A DNA stretch of 13,764 bases from Kiritimatiellia bacterium (GCA_007133745.1 SLMC01000136.1:1-13764); one strand, 5' to 3'; shown: positions 5,531-13,554, counted from the stretch's first letter. The notes: generated by a model not told the origin, from the letters alone. A program made the numbers and translations.

Positions 5531-7008
5531 TAGCGAAACGGGATGTACAGCAATCGGAAGGTGTTGCGCGTTTCGCCGCGTTCGTGACCAATCAAACCGA
5601 GCAGCGCGGACCATTTCCGCCGTGAATCGTCTGCGTCGGTGCGTGTATAATTGAATACGGGGAACAAGGACAGCTTCAGCGTTTTCTCCTCGTTGCGCCG
5701 ATAGCGGAACAGACCCCACAACGCCTCGTCCTCTTTCACCTCGCCGTGCCGATCGCGCGTGTAGAGCGTCCAAAACGACGCCCAGTTCCGCTCCAGTTGC
5801 GGCAAGGTCTTGCCCGGCCAAAGATCGAGCGCGCGGAACCGGGCCGTGTCATCGACTCGATGCCATGAAAAAAGGGGCCACAGCTTGACATAGCGTTCGG
5901 CAACCGTTTCCTGTTCGGTCGCAGGATCGTCGCCAACCTTTTCCATGCGTGTTATCCGTCGATAATTGAACAAGGGTGTCAGGTTGAAATGGCTGGCCAC
6001 GCCGCTCGCCCGCGGCCGACTTCCGCCCGAAATCACCGGCCAGAACAGAAACCAGGTATCGATAGACCGCGCGCTTTTTTGGCCCCACAGCGGCCACACA
6101 TACAGCTTGTCGACGACCCCGCTGCTGTATTGAACGAAAGGCCAGGGCGTATGAACCTTCGTGAGCGTATCCGCGCGGGTATAGCGAAAGATCGGCGGCA
6201 GAAACATCCAGGTTTTCTCCGATTCCAGATTCCCGCGCCAATACAGCGGCCACAGCATGTGCACGCGGCCCTTGGCGCCGGGACAATGATAGCGGGCCTC
6301 CGTCCAGAATGGCCAGGCGATGGTCCGTTTCTCCCAGCGTCCGTCCTTGACGCTGCGCGCGTAGAAAGGGAGAAATCCGGCGTACGACGAGTCGGGCGAT
6401 CCGCCCCATCCGATCAGCGGCCACAGCACGCTGTGTCGCGTCTGATCGTTCAGGGTCGAATAGCCGTACAGAGGAAACAAAGCGAAAACGATCTTGTCGC
6501 GCCCCAGGTACTCATGGATTTTGCCGCCGATCGGAAACACGGCGAAATAGCCGTCGCCCTGCCGGTCGCGGCCGGCGAAAACAAACGGAAAGACGACAAA
6601 CCGATAGCGCGAGCCCGGCGTCGTATTGTCGAAATCGTTGGCATAGGTCAAAAGAAACCGCCAATAGGTTTCCTTGCCCAACGTCTTGTGCATCCCGATC
6701 GGCCAGAGAAATTCCGACAGTACGCGCTCGCGTTCCGGATTGCCCGACCGGGCATAGAACGGCCGCAGCGCCGTGAATTGGCTGCCGGACTCGCTGACGC
6801 GCCGCTCGAAAAACGGACCCAGCGCGCGCGTGCGAACGTTCCCCTCCACATCCCGGTCGCGCGAGGCGATGAACCCCAAATCGAATTCCCGACTGGCGCG
6901 CCCCGCGCCCGGCGCGGCGCACCCGGTCGACAACAGAACGCAGCCCAGAACCACACAGACCCCGCCAAACCCCCGCGTTGCGCCTCGAAACATTTTCATC
7001 GCTTTCAT
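5527..7008 (-). CDS. Lipoprotein with many aromatic-Pro strand repeats, unknown function
   Basis: This 493-residue protein starts with a basic, hydrophobic leader ending in the lipobox LLSTGC (Cys30). From about residue 60 it is built from more than a dozen short repeats of the form aromatic/aliphatic-(W/F)-P-(L/F/I)-(Y/F/W), for example LWPIG, VFPIG, LFPLY, LWPLI, FLPFY, AWPFW, LWPLY, VWPLW, LWPLF and LFPVF, spaced roughly 20 to 50 residues. The pattern suggests successive beta strands, perhaps a barrel or large sheet at the outer membrane, and the chain ends in an aromatic residue (IPFRY). I recognise the repeat style but no named family. The ATG at 7008 overlaps the pyrB stop (ATGA) and gives a proper signal sequence; upstream in-frame starts lie inside pyrB and were rejected. 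Confidence 0.75.
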   Translation of the reverse strand: MKAMKMFRGATRGFGGVCVVLGCVLLSTGCAAPGAGRASREFDLGFIASRDRDVEGNVRTRALGPFFERRVSESGSQFTALRPFYARSGNPERERVLSEFLWPIGMHKTLGKETYWRFLLTYANDFDNTTPGSRYRFVVFPFVFAGRDRQGDGYFAVFPIGGKIHEYLGRDKIVFALFPLYGYSTLNDQTRHSVLWPLIGWGGSPDSSYAGFLPFYARSVKDGRWEKRTIAWPFWTEARYHCPGAKGRVHMLWPLYWRGNLESEKTWMFLPPIFRYTRADTLTKVHTPWPFVQYSSGVVDKLYVWPLWGQKSARSIDTWFLFWPVISGGSRPRASGVASHFNLTPLFNYRRITRMEKVGDDPATEQETVAERYVKLWPLFSWHRVDDTARFRALDLWPGKTLPQLERNWASFWTLYTRDRHGEVKEDEALWGLFRYRRNEEKTLKLSLFPVFNYTRTDADDSRRKWSALLGLIGHERGETRNTFRLLYIPFRY

Positions 7009-8084
7009 CCCGTTCCCATCTTCTCGCCATACGCCCGCACGTCCTGGTCGCGTTGGAACAGGCAGGCCATCAGGGCGGCGCGGATCCACATGCCGTTGCG
7101 CATCTGGCGCCAGTACATGGCGCGCGGATCGTGATCGACTTCGGGCGAAATCTCGTTGCGACGCGGCAGCGGATGCATCAGAATCGCGTCCGGCTTGAGC
7201 AAACGCAAATGCTGCTTTTGGAACCAGAACGCCGATACGTCGATCCGGGCGCTCTCGCCTTTTTCCCGATCCCATTCGTCCTGAACGCGCGTCATGTAAA
7301 TGGCGTCCGCCTCGGGAATGGCGGCTTCGAAATCGTCCGTCAAATCGTAGGTCACGCCGGCGGCATCCAGCTCGTCCAGCACGTCCTTCTCGACTTGGAG
7401 CGAGGGGGGCGCCACAAAGACCATGCGCACGCCGTCGTAGCGCGTCAGCAGCGACGCCAGCGACCGTACCGTGCGGCCGCGCTTCAGGTCGCCGACAAAC
7501 ACCATGCGTTTCCCGTCAATCCCGCCCTGGCCCTTAAAACTGCGCTGCAGGGTGTAGATGTCCAGCAACGCCTGTGTCGGATGCTGATCCTTGCCGGAGC
7601 CGGCGTTGACAATGGGGACCGGCCGCTCGGAATTGGACAGAACCCAGGCCATGCGTTCCGCCAGGCCCTGTTCGCGGGTGCGCATGACAATGCAATCGAA
7701 GTAGGAACTGAACGTGCGCACCGAATCTTCCAGCGATTCCCCCTTGAATTCGCTGGAGGTAGTGGAATCGCGCACGTCGCCCGTGCCCATGCCCGTAATC
7801 TGACACGCCCCGGAAAAGGACAGGAACGTGCGCGTACTGGGCTGGGTGAAATACAGCATGGCCCGCTTGTCGGCCAGTAAATCCTTCAGGAAATCCGATC
7901 CCGACTTGGTCTTGGCCGCGAACCGGATTTGCGTGGCCAGTGCGCCCAGCGCCTCGAGGCGCGCCCGCGTGTATTGCTGGGCGAACAGCACGTGCCGATC
8001 GCGCCCGTCTTCGACCATACAGGCCGCCTTGTCCTTGAGCGACAACGCCTTGAACGCATCCCAGCCAATACTTGTCAATTTCAT
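7005..8084 (-). CDS. pyrB: Aspartate carbamoyltransferase, catalytic chain
   Basis: This 359-residue enzyme should form N-carbamoyl-L-aspartate from carbamoyl phosphate and L-aspartate, the first committed step of pyrimidine synthesis. Carbamoyl-phosphate contacts are STRT (83-86), Ser110 and Lys114 (SSEFKGES), Arg135 (VMR) and HPTQ (168-171). The aspartate side is covered by VGDLKRGRTV (197-206), TRVQ (265-268) and HPLPR (304-308). These match the E. coli-type catalytic chain rather than ornithine enzymes. About 33 N-terminal residues extend beyond the usual start. A ribosome site AGGAAAGG precedes the ATG. It lies 16 bases after argF and shares ATGA with the following lipoprotein gene. No pyrI regulatory chain is seen in the window. 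Confidence 0.93.
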   Translation of the reverse strand: MKLTSIGWDAFKALSLKDKAACMVEDGRDRHVLFAQQYTRARLEALGALATQIRFAAKTKSGSDFLKDLLADKRAMLYFTQPSTRTFLSFSGACQITGMGTGDVRDSTTSSEFKGESLEDSVRTFSSYFDCIVMRTREQGLAERMAWVLSNSERPVPIVNAGSGKDQHPTQALLDIYTLQRSFKGQGGIDGKRMVFVGDLKRGRTVRSLASLLTRYDGVRMVFVAPPSLQVEKDVLDELDAAGVTYDLTDDFEAAIPEADAIYMTRVQDEWDREKGESARIDVSAFWFQKQHLRLLKPDAILMHPLPRRNEISPEVDHDPRAMYWRQMRNGMWIRAALMACLFQRDQDVRAYGEKMGTG

Positions 8085-8100
8085 CGATTCGCCTTTCCTG

Positions 8101-9129
8101 TTAACGGTTCAACGCCAGACTTGCCACCATCATGGCCTTGATCGTATGCATTCGGTTTTCCGCCTGATCGAACACCTTGGAAAACGGCGCCTCGAACACG
8201 TCGTCGGTCACTTCCAGCGCCCCGATATCGCGCGTCAATTCCGTCTGATGATCGTGAAAGGCCGGTAGACAATGAAGAAAGATCGCGGCGTCGTTCTCCA
8301 AGTTGCCCGTGCGTCGCATCATTTCCATGTTGACCTGATAAGGCCACAGCATCTCCATGCGCTCGTCTTTCTTCGATTCCTCGCCCATGGACACCCACAC
8401 GTCGGTATAGACAACCTGGGCCCCCTGCACGGCGGCGACCGGATCGTTCATAATGGCGATCTGCCCGCCGGTCCGCGCGGCCAACTCTTCGGCATGCGCC
8501 ACCAGATCCGCCCGCGGCGACAGTTGCGAAGGAGAACAGTTCACGAACCGCATGCCCGTCTTGGCACAGCCTTCCATCAGCGAATTGGCCACATTGTTGC
8601 GTCCGTCGCCCACGTACACCAGCTTGACGCCGTTCAGTGTCCCGAACCGCTCGCGCACGGTCAGCAGATCCGCCAGCGTCTGGGTCGGATGAAACTCGTT
8701 GGTCAATCCGTTCCATACCGGCACCCCGGAATGCTCCGCGAGCAGCTCGACCGTGCGATGCTCGTGTCCGCGAAACAGAATGCCGTCGAACATGCGCCCG
8801 AGCACGCGCGCCGTGTCCTTGACCGATTCCTTCTTGCCCAAATGAATGTCGCCCGTGGCCAGATAGTCCGAAACGCCGCCCTCGTCGGCCACCGCAACCG
8901 CCGCCGCCGTGCGCGTGCGCGTGGACATTTTCTCGAACACCAGCGCGATGTTCCGACCTTCCAGCAGCCGACCGCGAACGCCCGGCCGCTTGAGCCCCTT
9001 CAAGGCGGCAGCCAGATCCAGCAGCAGCGCAAAGTCCTGCTCCGTCAAGTCCCGCAGCCTCAACAGACCCTTAGTCGGCAAGCAGGAAGCTTGCAGCGCA
9101 TTGATCATCTCGTCGATATTCGTCATCAT
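8101..9129 (-). CDS. argF: Ornithine carbamoyltransferase
   Basis: This 342-residue enzyme converts ornithine and carbamoyl phosphate to citrulline in arginine synthesis (or the reverse in arginine breakdown). STRTR (69-73), FRGHEHRTVE (119-128), HPTQ (147-150), GDGRNNVANSL (174-184), DVWVSMGE (243-250) and HCLP (286-289) cover the carbamoyl-phosphate and ornithine sites. The SMGE loop is the ornithine-specific one. The sequence is of the longer E. coli-like type; anabolic versus catabolic use cannot be decided, but no arcA or arcC gene is nearby. GGAAGGA lies 6 to 7 bases upstream of the start; a second ATG follows directly. It is the first gene of the argF-pyrB-lipoprotein set, transcribed away from the half-ferritin gene. 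Confidence 0.94.
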   Translation of the reverse strand: MMTNIDEMINALQASCLPTKGLLRLRDLTEQDFALLLDLAAALKGLKRPGVRGRLLEGRNIALVFEKMSTRTRTAAAVAVADEGGVSDYLATGDIHLGKKESVKDTARVLGRMFDGILFRGHEHRTVELLAEHSGVPVWNGLTNEFHPTQTLADLLTVRERFGTLNGVKLVYVGDGRNNVANSLMEGCAKTGMRFVNCSPSQLSPRADLVAHAEELAARTGGQIAIMNDPVAAVQGAQVVYTDVWVSMGEESKKDERMEMLWPYQVNMEMMRRTGNLENDAAIFLHCLPAFHDHQTELTRDIGALEVTDDVFEAPFSKVFDQAENRMHTIKAMMVASLALNR

Positions 9130-9220
9130 GGTCCATCCTTCCCCTTGCGAGGCTATTCACTATCCATAACCCATACCGAAAAACCCGACACAAGGCAAAG
9201 CAAAAACTTGGTCATCCCAC

Positions 9221-9390
9221 GGAATAATGGAATGTTGGAAGAATGATAGCAAGAGGAAACGGCCTCCTTTGCAAATTCCGCAAAGCGCCGCGCGAAAGGC
9301 AGACAGATAACAAAGCGTCTTCCACTGCTGTCAAAGGCTTACAGCATTCCAATTACCCGCCATCCAACATTCCAGTATTCCAACATTCCA
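9221..9390 (-). repeat. Widely spaced inverted octamer arrays, GGAATGTT type
   Basis: On the minus strand the array 9390 down to 9362 reads as octamers of the GGAATGTT type (GGAATGTT, GGAATACT, GGAATGTT), with weaker units to 9344. About 100 bases further on, an inverted array at 9221-9245 reads GGAATAAT, GGAATGTT, GGAAGAAT on the plus strand. The layout matches the other paired arrays but with a longer spacer. Confidence 0.65.
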
Positions 9391-9416
9391 CAATCCGAGC
9401 CCGCTCGGATTGTGGA
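9387..9416. repeat. Perfect 13-bp hairpin beside the GGAATGTT array
   Basis: TCCACAATCCGAG (9387-9399) and its exact complement (9404-9416) flank the loop CCCG. It is the longest perfect stem seen here. On the minus strand its second arm runs straight into the octamer array. It lies 55 bases upstream of the half-ferritin start and could also act as an operator, but its place beside an array fits the common element design. Confidence 0.75.
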
Positions 9417-9471
9417 CTGAAAACAGAATAAGCTTGCCATCGAACGTCGTTTCGCACAGTGTCGAACGATC

Positions 9472-9690
9472 ATGGCACAAGAAAGCGACATTAAGACGCC
9501 AGGCGACATTCTTCGTCTGGCCCTGGAAAAGGAAACCCGCGCGCGCGATGCGTATCGGGAGCTGGCGACCCACTGTTCCGTGGATTTCGTCCGGGACCTG
9601 CTGCTGAAACTCGAGAACGAGGAATACCGGCACATGCGCATGATCCGCGACATGCTCGGCAAGCTGGAGTCGGGCAAGCCACTGGTTTGA
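9472..9690 (+). CDS. Half-ferritin (rubrerythrin-like two-helix protein)
   Basis: This 72-residue protein is predicted to be two helices of ferritin-like type. ALEKETRARDAYRELA supplies glutamates in helix one and LENEEYRHMRMI supplies the ExxH pair in helix two, the spacing found in half of a rubrerythrin or ferritin four-helix bundle. Two chains would have to pair to complete a di-iron site, as encapsulated ferritins do. Full-length rubrerythrins are about twice as long and carry a rubredoxin domain, which is absent here. A role in iron or peroxide handling is inferred from family. No good ribosome site precedes the ATG, and it ends 25 bases before the helicase start, so the two genes may share a transcript. 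Confidence 0.75.
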   Translation: MAQESDIKTPGDILRLALEKETRARDAYRELATHCSVDFVRDLLLKLENEEYRHMRMIRDMLGKLESGKPLV

Positions 9691-9715
9691 ATTGAACGTC
9701 GAAGAGGCTCTTCAA

Positions 9716-12397
9716 ATGTCGCATTTCGAACTTGGCGTGACACCGCATGGGGTGGTGACTGCGCGAACAGGAGCCGATACGGAGCCGTGGAGCCGGAATG
9801 CGGTCGAGCGGTTCGGCGAAGGCGAAGTCCCCGGCCTGATTGCCCTGGCGGCGGCGACGCTGCCGACAGGAGCGCATGGATCGGTCGGCTACTGGCGCGA
9901 CGTGACTGCCGCCTTTCTGCGCGCGCTGTGCCATATCCCTGAAGGCGCAGAAGTGGCGGAAGCCACGATCGAACCGCCAACTCCGGCCACGTTGGCCACA
10001 TGGACGCTGAACGCGCCGCCGATGACGGGCGCCGAATATCTGGCGCCCGCGATGCTAACCCATCTATGGCGCCGCATGGCGAACTGGACCGTGGAACAAG
10101 CGCGTGCCGGCGGCGGCTGGGGCGCGTTTCTTGACGCCTATGCGCCGCGCTGGTCGAGAGTAGGCCGCGTGACCCTGCATCTTGCCGAAAACAAAGGGGA
10201 CAACGAGTATCCGTTCGCCTTCATGGCGACCTATGCGAGCGGATTGTCGCGCGGCGGCAAGATCAACCGCCTGCCGTTAGGTCGCGCTCTGCAGGACTAT
10301 GCCGGAACACGGGCGAAACCGGAGCTGCTCCGGCTGCTCTCTCCACTGCATGCGGCAGCGAAACGCAGCGAACTGATCGCCGACCTGGTGGAAACAGGCG
10401 ATGTGTTTCATCCGCTCGTCTGGACGCCGACCGAGGCCTATGCGTTCCTGAGCGAAATACCCCTTTACGAGGAATGCGGGCTGTTGGCTCAACTGCCCGA
10501 CTGGTGGCGCAAACGTCCGCGCCCGCAAGTCAACGTGACGCTCGACACCCGTAAAAACAATACAACCGTCGGCGCGAACGCGCTGCTGGATTTCAGCCTG
10601 GGCATCGCACTGGGCGAGGAGACGCTTTCGCGGGAAGAAACCGAAGCGCTGCTGAAAGAGGCCGACGGATTGGTCCTGTTGCGCGGACAATGGGTCGAAG
10701 TCGATGCGGAAAAACTGCGCGAGGCGCTGGAACACTGGAAACAGGTCGAGCGCCACGCCGCTGAAGGCGGTCTGTCCTTCAGCGAGGGCATGCGTCTGCT
10801 GGCGGGCGCATCTGCGGACCTGAAAGCGGGGGACGACGCAGACGACACGCGCGCCGACTGGGCGCGCGTGGTTGCGGGCGACCGGCTGCGCGACATTCTG
10901 GCCGGGTTGCGCGATCCGGAAACGTTGGCGGGCTCGGCTCCCGACTCGTTCAAAGGCCAGTTGCGTCATTACCAGTTGGCGGGCGCCAATTGGCTGTGGT
11001 TCTGCGCGCGCCTTGGACTGGGATGCTGCCTGGCCGACGACATGGGGCTGGGCAAAACGATTCAAATGCTGGCAACGCTGCTGCGACACAAGCATGAAGG
11101 ATCAGACGACGGCGCCGGCCCCGCCCTGCTGGTGGCGCCCGCTTCGCTGATCGCCAACTGGAACGCCGAAGCCGCCCGTTTCACGCCCGGATTGCGAATC
11201 TTCATCGCGCATCCGTCCGAGACGCCGTTTGCCCGTCTTGCCGACGCCCGCGCGGCGCAGGACGCCGACCTGGTCGTAACCACCTACGGCATGATCTCCC
11301 GGCTTGCATGGTTGTGCGAAATCGATTGGCGTTGGATTGTTCTGGACGAGGCCCAGGCGATCAAGAACCCGTCCACGGCTCAGGCGCGGGCTGTCAAGCG
11401 GCTTCGCGGCACGGCCCGCGTGGCGCTGACCGGCACGCCGGTCGAAAACCGACTGGGCGATCTGTGGTCCATCTTCGACTTTCTGAATCCGGGCCTGCTG
11501 GGCAGCGCCCAACGGTTCAAAGCCTTCGTCAAGACACTGGAAACCGGCGGCCACGCCAATTATGCGCCGCTCCGCCAACTTGTCGCGCCCTATATTCTGC
11601 GCCGCCTCAAAACCGATCCGGCGGTCGCGCCCGATCTGCCCGACAAAACGGAAATGCAGGTGTTCTGCGGACTGTCGAAAGCGCAGGCGGTGCTCTACGC
11701 GAAGCAGGTCGAGGACTTGAAACGCGCGCTCGAACAGAGCCGAGGCGACAAGATGCGCCGACGCGGCCTGGTACTGAGCTATCTGATGCGGTTCAAGCAA
11801 ATCTGCAATCATCCCAGTCAGCTCGTCGGCGACGGACTTTACGCGCCTGAATCGAGCGCGAAATTCGTTCGGCTCGGCGAGCTGTGCTCCGAAATCGTCT
11901 CCCGAGGCGGTAAAGCGCTGCTTTTCACGCAATTCCGCGAATTGACCGAACCGCTGGCCGGTTTTCTCGCCGGCGTGTTCGGACGCGAAGGCCTTGTCCT
12001 GCATGGCGGTACGCCGGTGAAACAACGTCGGCAACTCGTCGACCGATTCCAGAGCGAGGACGGGCCGCCGTTTTTCGTGCTTTCAATCAAGGCTGGCGGC
12101 ACGGGACTGAACCTGACGGAGGCCTCGCACGTTATCCATGTGGATCGCTGGTGGAACCCCGCCGTTGAAAATCAGGCGACCGACCGCGCCTTTCGCATTG
12201 GCCAGCGCCGCAATGTGCTGGTACATAAATTCGTGACGCGCGGCACGGTCGAGGAAAACATCGACGCCCTGATTCGCGACAAACAGCACATGGCCGACGC
12301 CCTGCTCGACGGGGGCGCCGAAAAGGCTCTGACTGAAATGGACGACGAGGAAATCATGGCGATGGTCGCGTTGAACATTGATCGCGCGAAAATGTAA
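9716..12397 (+). CDS. SNF2-family DEAD/DEAH-like helicase
   Basis: This 893-residue protein is a superfamily 2 DNA translocase of bacterial SNF2 type. The N-terminal 400 residues match the helicase-associated region typical of these long bacterial forms. The motor follows: motif I DMGLGKT with Lys447, motif II DEAQ (544-547), motif III LTGTPVENRLGDLWSIFDFL, a C-terminal lobe with LHGGTPVKQRRQLVDRFQ, LSIKAGGTGLNLTEASHVIHVDRWWNP, and motif VI DRAFRIGQ (823-830). All motor motifs are intact. I preferred the ATG at 9716, with GAAGAGG about 8 bases upstream, over an in-frame TTG at 9692. The following SWIM gene is the usual partner of such helicases. Proposed roles in the literature-known family are remodelling protein-DNA complexes or RNA polymerase recycling; which applies here is unknown. 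Confidence 0.93.
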   Translation: MSHFELGVTPHGVVTARTGADTEPWSRNAVERFGEGEVPGLIALAAATLPTGAHGSVGYWRDVTAAFLRALCHIPEGAEVAEATIEPPTPATLATWTLNAPPMTGAEYLAPAMLTHLWRRMANWTVEQARAGGGWGAFLDAYAPRWSRVGRVTLHLAENKGDNEYPFAFMATYASGLSRGGKINRLPLGRALQDYAGTRAKPELLRLLSPLHAAAKRSELIADLVETGDVFHPLVWTPTEAYAFLSEIPLYEECGLLAQLPDWWRKRPRPQVNVTLDTRKNNTTVGANALLDFSLGIALGEETLSREETEALLKEADGLVLLRGQWVEVDAEKLREALEHWKQVERHAAEGGLSFSEGMRLLAGASADLKAGDDADDTRADWARVVAGDRLRDILAGLRDPETLAGSAPDSFKGQLRHYQLAGANWLWFCARLGLGCCLADDMGLGKTIQMLATLLRHKHEGSDDGAGPALLVAPASLIANWNAEAARFTPGLRIFIAHPSETPFARLADARAAQDADLVVTTYGMISRLAWLCEIDWRWIVLDEAQAIKNPSTAQARAVKRLRGTARVALTGTPVENRLGDLWSIFDFLNPGLLGSAQRFKAFVKTLETGGHANYAPLRQLVAPYILRRLKTDPAVAPDLPDKTEMQVFCGLSKAQAVLYAKQVEDLKRALEQSRGDKMRRRGLVLSYLMRFKQICNHPSQLVGDGLYAPESSAKFVRLGELCSEIVSRGGKALLFTQFRELTEPLAGFLAGVFGREGLVLHGGTPVKQRRQLVDRFQSEDGPPFFVLSIKAGGTGLNLTEASHVIHVDRWWNPAVENQATDRAFRIGQRRNVLVHKFVTRGTVEENIDALIRDKQHMADALLDGGAEKALTEMDDEEIMAMVALNIDRAKM

Positions 12398-12404
12398 AGG
12401 CGCT

Positions 12405-12412
12405 AAAGGAGA
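12405..12412 (+). promoter_or_regulatory. Ribosome binding site of the SWIM gene
   Basis: AAAGGAGA lies in the 22-base gap after the helicase stop, 8 bases before the ATG at 12420. It rejects an in-frame ATG at 12378 that lies inside the helicase gene. Confidence 0.8.
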
Positions 12413-12419
12413 AACCAAA

Positions 12420-13484
12420 ATGAGAAGAGGGTCTAGGTACAGCGACTATTACAGTCCATGGCCGGCCTACGTGCCGGTTGCGGAGCGGCGGGCGAAAGCC
12501 GAGCGCCAAATCGCGAAGCTAAGCAAGAAGGGCGAGACTATTCAACCGATCAAAATCGAGGGGCGCGCGATCGCCCGCAGCTTTTGGGGCAAGGGCTGGT
12601 GCGCGCACCTCGAATCGTTTGGCGACTACAGCAACCGATTGCCGCGCGGACGCAGTTACGCGCGCAACGGGTCGGTATGCCATTTGGGCATCGAGCAAGG
12701 CAAGGTCGACGCTCTGGTCGCGGGCTCCAGCCTTTATCGCGTCAACGTCGAGGTGACCCGTCTGGCCAACCCGAAGTGGACGCATCTCAAACAGCGTTGC
12801 ACAGGGCGTATCGGTTCCCTGATCGAACTGCTGCAAGGGAAGCTGTCCGACGAGATTATGGGTGCGGTGACCGACCGCGACAACGGACTTTTCCCTTTGC
12901 CGGGCGAAATCAAGTATACCTGCAATTGCCCCGATTGGGCCGACATGTGCAAGCATATTTCGGCCGTCATGTACGGAATCGGCGCGCGTCTCGACGAGCG
13001 ACCCGAACTGCTGTTCCTTCTGCGCGGAGTGGATCACGAGGAATTGATCGCCGCCAATGCCGCCGCCGAAGCCTTGGTCGGAACCGGTTCGCGCCGTTCA
13101 CGCCGACGCGCATTGTCGGAAAGCGATGCAGCAAAAATGTTCGGTGTCGAATTGGACGAAGCGGAAGCCCCGCCCATTGCCGCAAGCCCGGCGCCGAAGC
13201 CCCCCGAGACGCCGAAGGCGAAGCGCCGCCGCTCAAGCGGCAAGAAAAAGACGGCCAAGGCAAAATCCTCGTCTTCGGCACGGGTTTCATTCACGCCGAC
13301 CGGCGCGGCTGTGACGAAGCTGAGAAAGCGTCTGGCCCTGAGTCGCGCGGCCTTTGCCCGCGTCGTCGGGGTATCGGCCGCCACGGTGGCCAACTGGGAA
13401 AAGAGCCGGGGCGCACTCCAACTGCACGCCAAAGGGCTGCGCGGATTGCGCCGTCTCCATGTGAACGTCTCGGGGAAGAAATAA
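12420..13484 (+). CDS. SWIM zinc-finger protein with basic linker and C-terminal HTH
   Basis: This 354-residue protein carries a SWIM zinc finger CNCPDWADMCKH with ligands Cys168, Cys170, Cys177 and His179. The preceding region (45-150) has the usual partner features: ARSFWGKGWCAHLESFGDYSNRLPRGRSYARNGSV. Residues about 250-290 are Pro/Ala/Lys/Ser-rich with KRRR and KKK runs, likely a disordered DNA- or RNA-touching linker. Residues about 300-330 (LRKRLALSRAAFARVVGVSAATVANWEKSRG) read as an XRE-like helix-turn-helix. SWIM domains bind DNA or proteins; the pair with SNF2 suggests that this subunit delivers the helicase to its target. The added HTH is less usual for the pair. The gene follows the helicase by 22 bases and clearly belongs to the same operon. 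Confidence 0.9.
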   Translation: MRRGSRYSDYYSPWPAYVPVAERRAKAERQIAKLSKKGETIQPIKIEGRAIARSFWGKGWCAHLESFGDYSNRLPRGRSYARNGSVCHLGIEQGKVDALVAGSSLYRVNVEVTRLANPKWTHLKQRCTGRIGSLIELLQGKLSDEIMGAVTDRDNGLFPLPGEIKYTCNCPDWADMCKHISAVMYGIGARLDERPELLFLLRGVDHEELIAANAAAEALVGTGSRRSRRRALSESDAAKMFGVELDEAEAPPIAASPAPKPPETPKAKRRRSSGKKKTAKAKSSSSARVSFTPTGAAVTKLRKRLALSRAAFARVVGVSAATVANWEKSRGALQLHAKGLRGLRRLHVNVSGKK

Positions 13485-13492
13485 CCCGCAAG

Positions 13493-13548
13493 GCCGGCTG
13501 TCTCCCGCAGCCGAAGTGTGTGAGTTTGCGGGTTTGGGTGTGTGTGAG
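13493..13548 (+). repeat. Hairpin-like module plus GT-type octamer array (copy F)
   Basis: The module at 13493-13508 (GGCCGGCTGTCTCCCGC) differs by only two bases from the hairpin at 5340-5356. It is followed by four octamers at 13516-13547: two GTGTGTGA units enclosing GTTTGCGG and GTTTGGGT. No inverted partner array follows. The first substitution has weakened the stem. Confidence 0.65.
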
Positions 13549-13554
13549 CCTAGA

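Larger units (their letters stand above)
9130..9471. other. Divergent intergenic region between argF and the half-ferritin gene
   Basis: Both promoters should lie in these 342 bases, but no convincing -35/-10 pair could be named. It contains an octamer array at 9221-9245, a small CTTTGC/GCAAAG stem at 9267-9285, an inverted array at 9344-9390 and a perfect 13-bp hairpin at 9387-9416. No coding frame with coding character was seen. Confidence 0.6.

Noticed and set aside
5989..7134. Long plus-strand frame opposite the W/P-repeat lipoprotein
   Set aside because: The minus-strand product has a signal sequence, a lipobox, repeats and a coupled start; the plus frame has none of these.
7009..7275. 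Upstream extension of the W/P-repeat lipoprotein
   Set aside because: It lies inside pyrB, lacks a signal peptide at its start, and the ATGA overlap start gives a perfect lipoprotein leader.
8272..9246. 324-codon plus-strand frame opposite argF
   Set aside because: Antisense to a fully motif-supported enzyme.
9692..9715. TTG start for the SNF2 helicase
   Set aside because: The ATG at 9716 has a GAAGAGG site at suitable spacing; the TTG has none.
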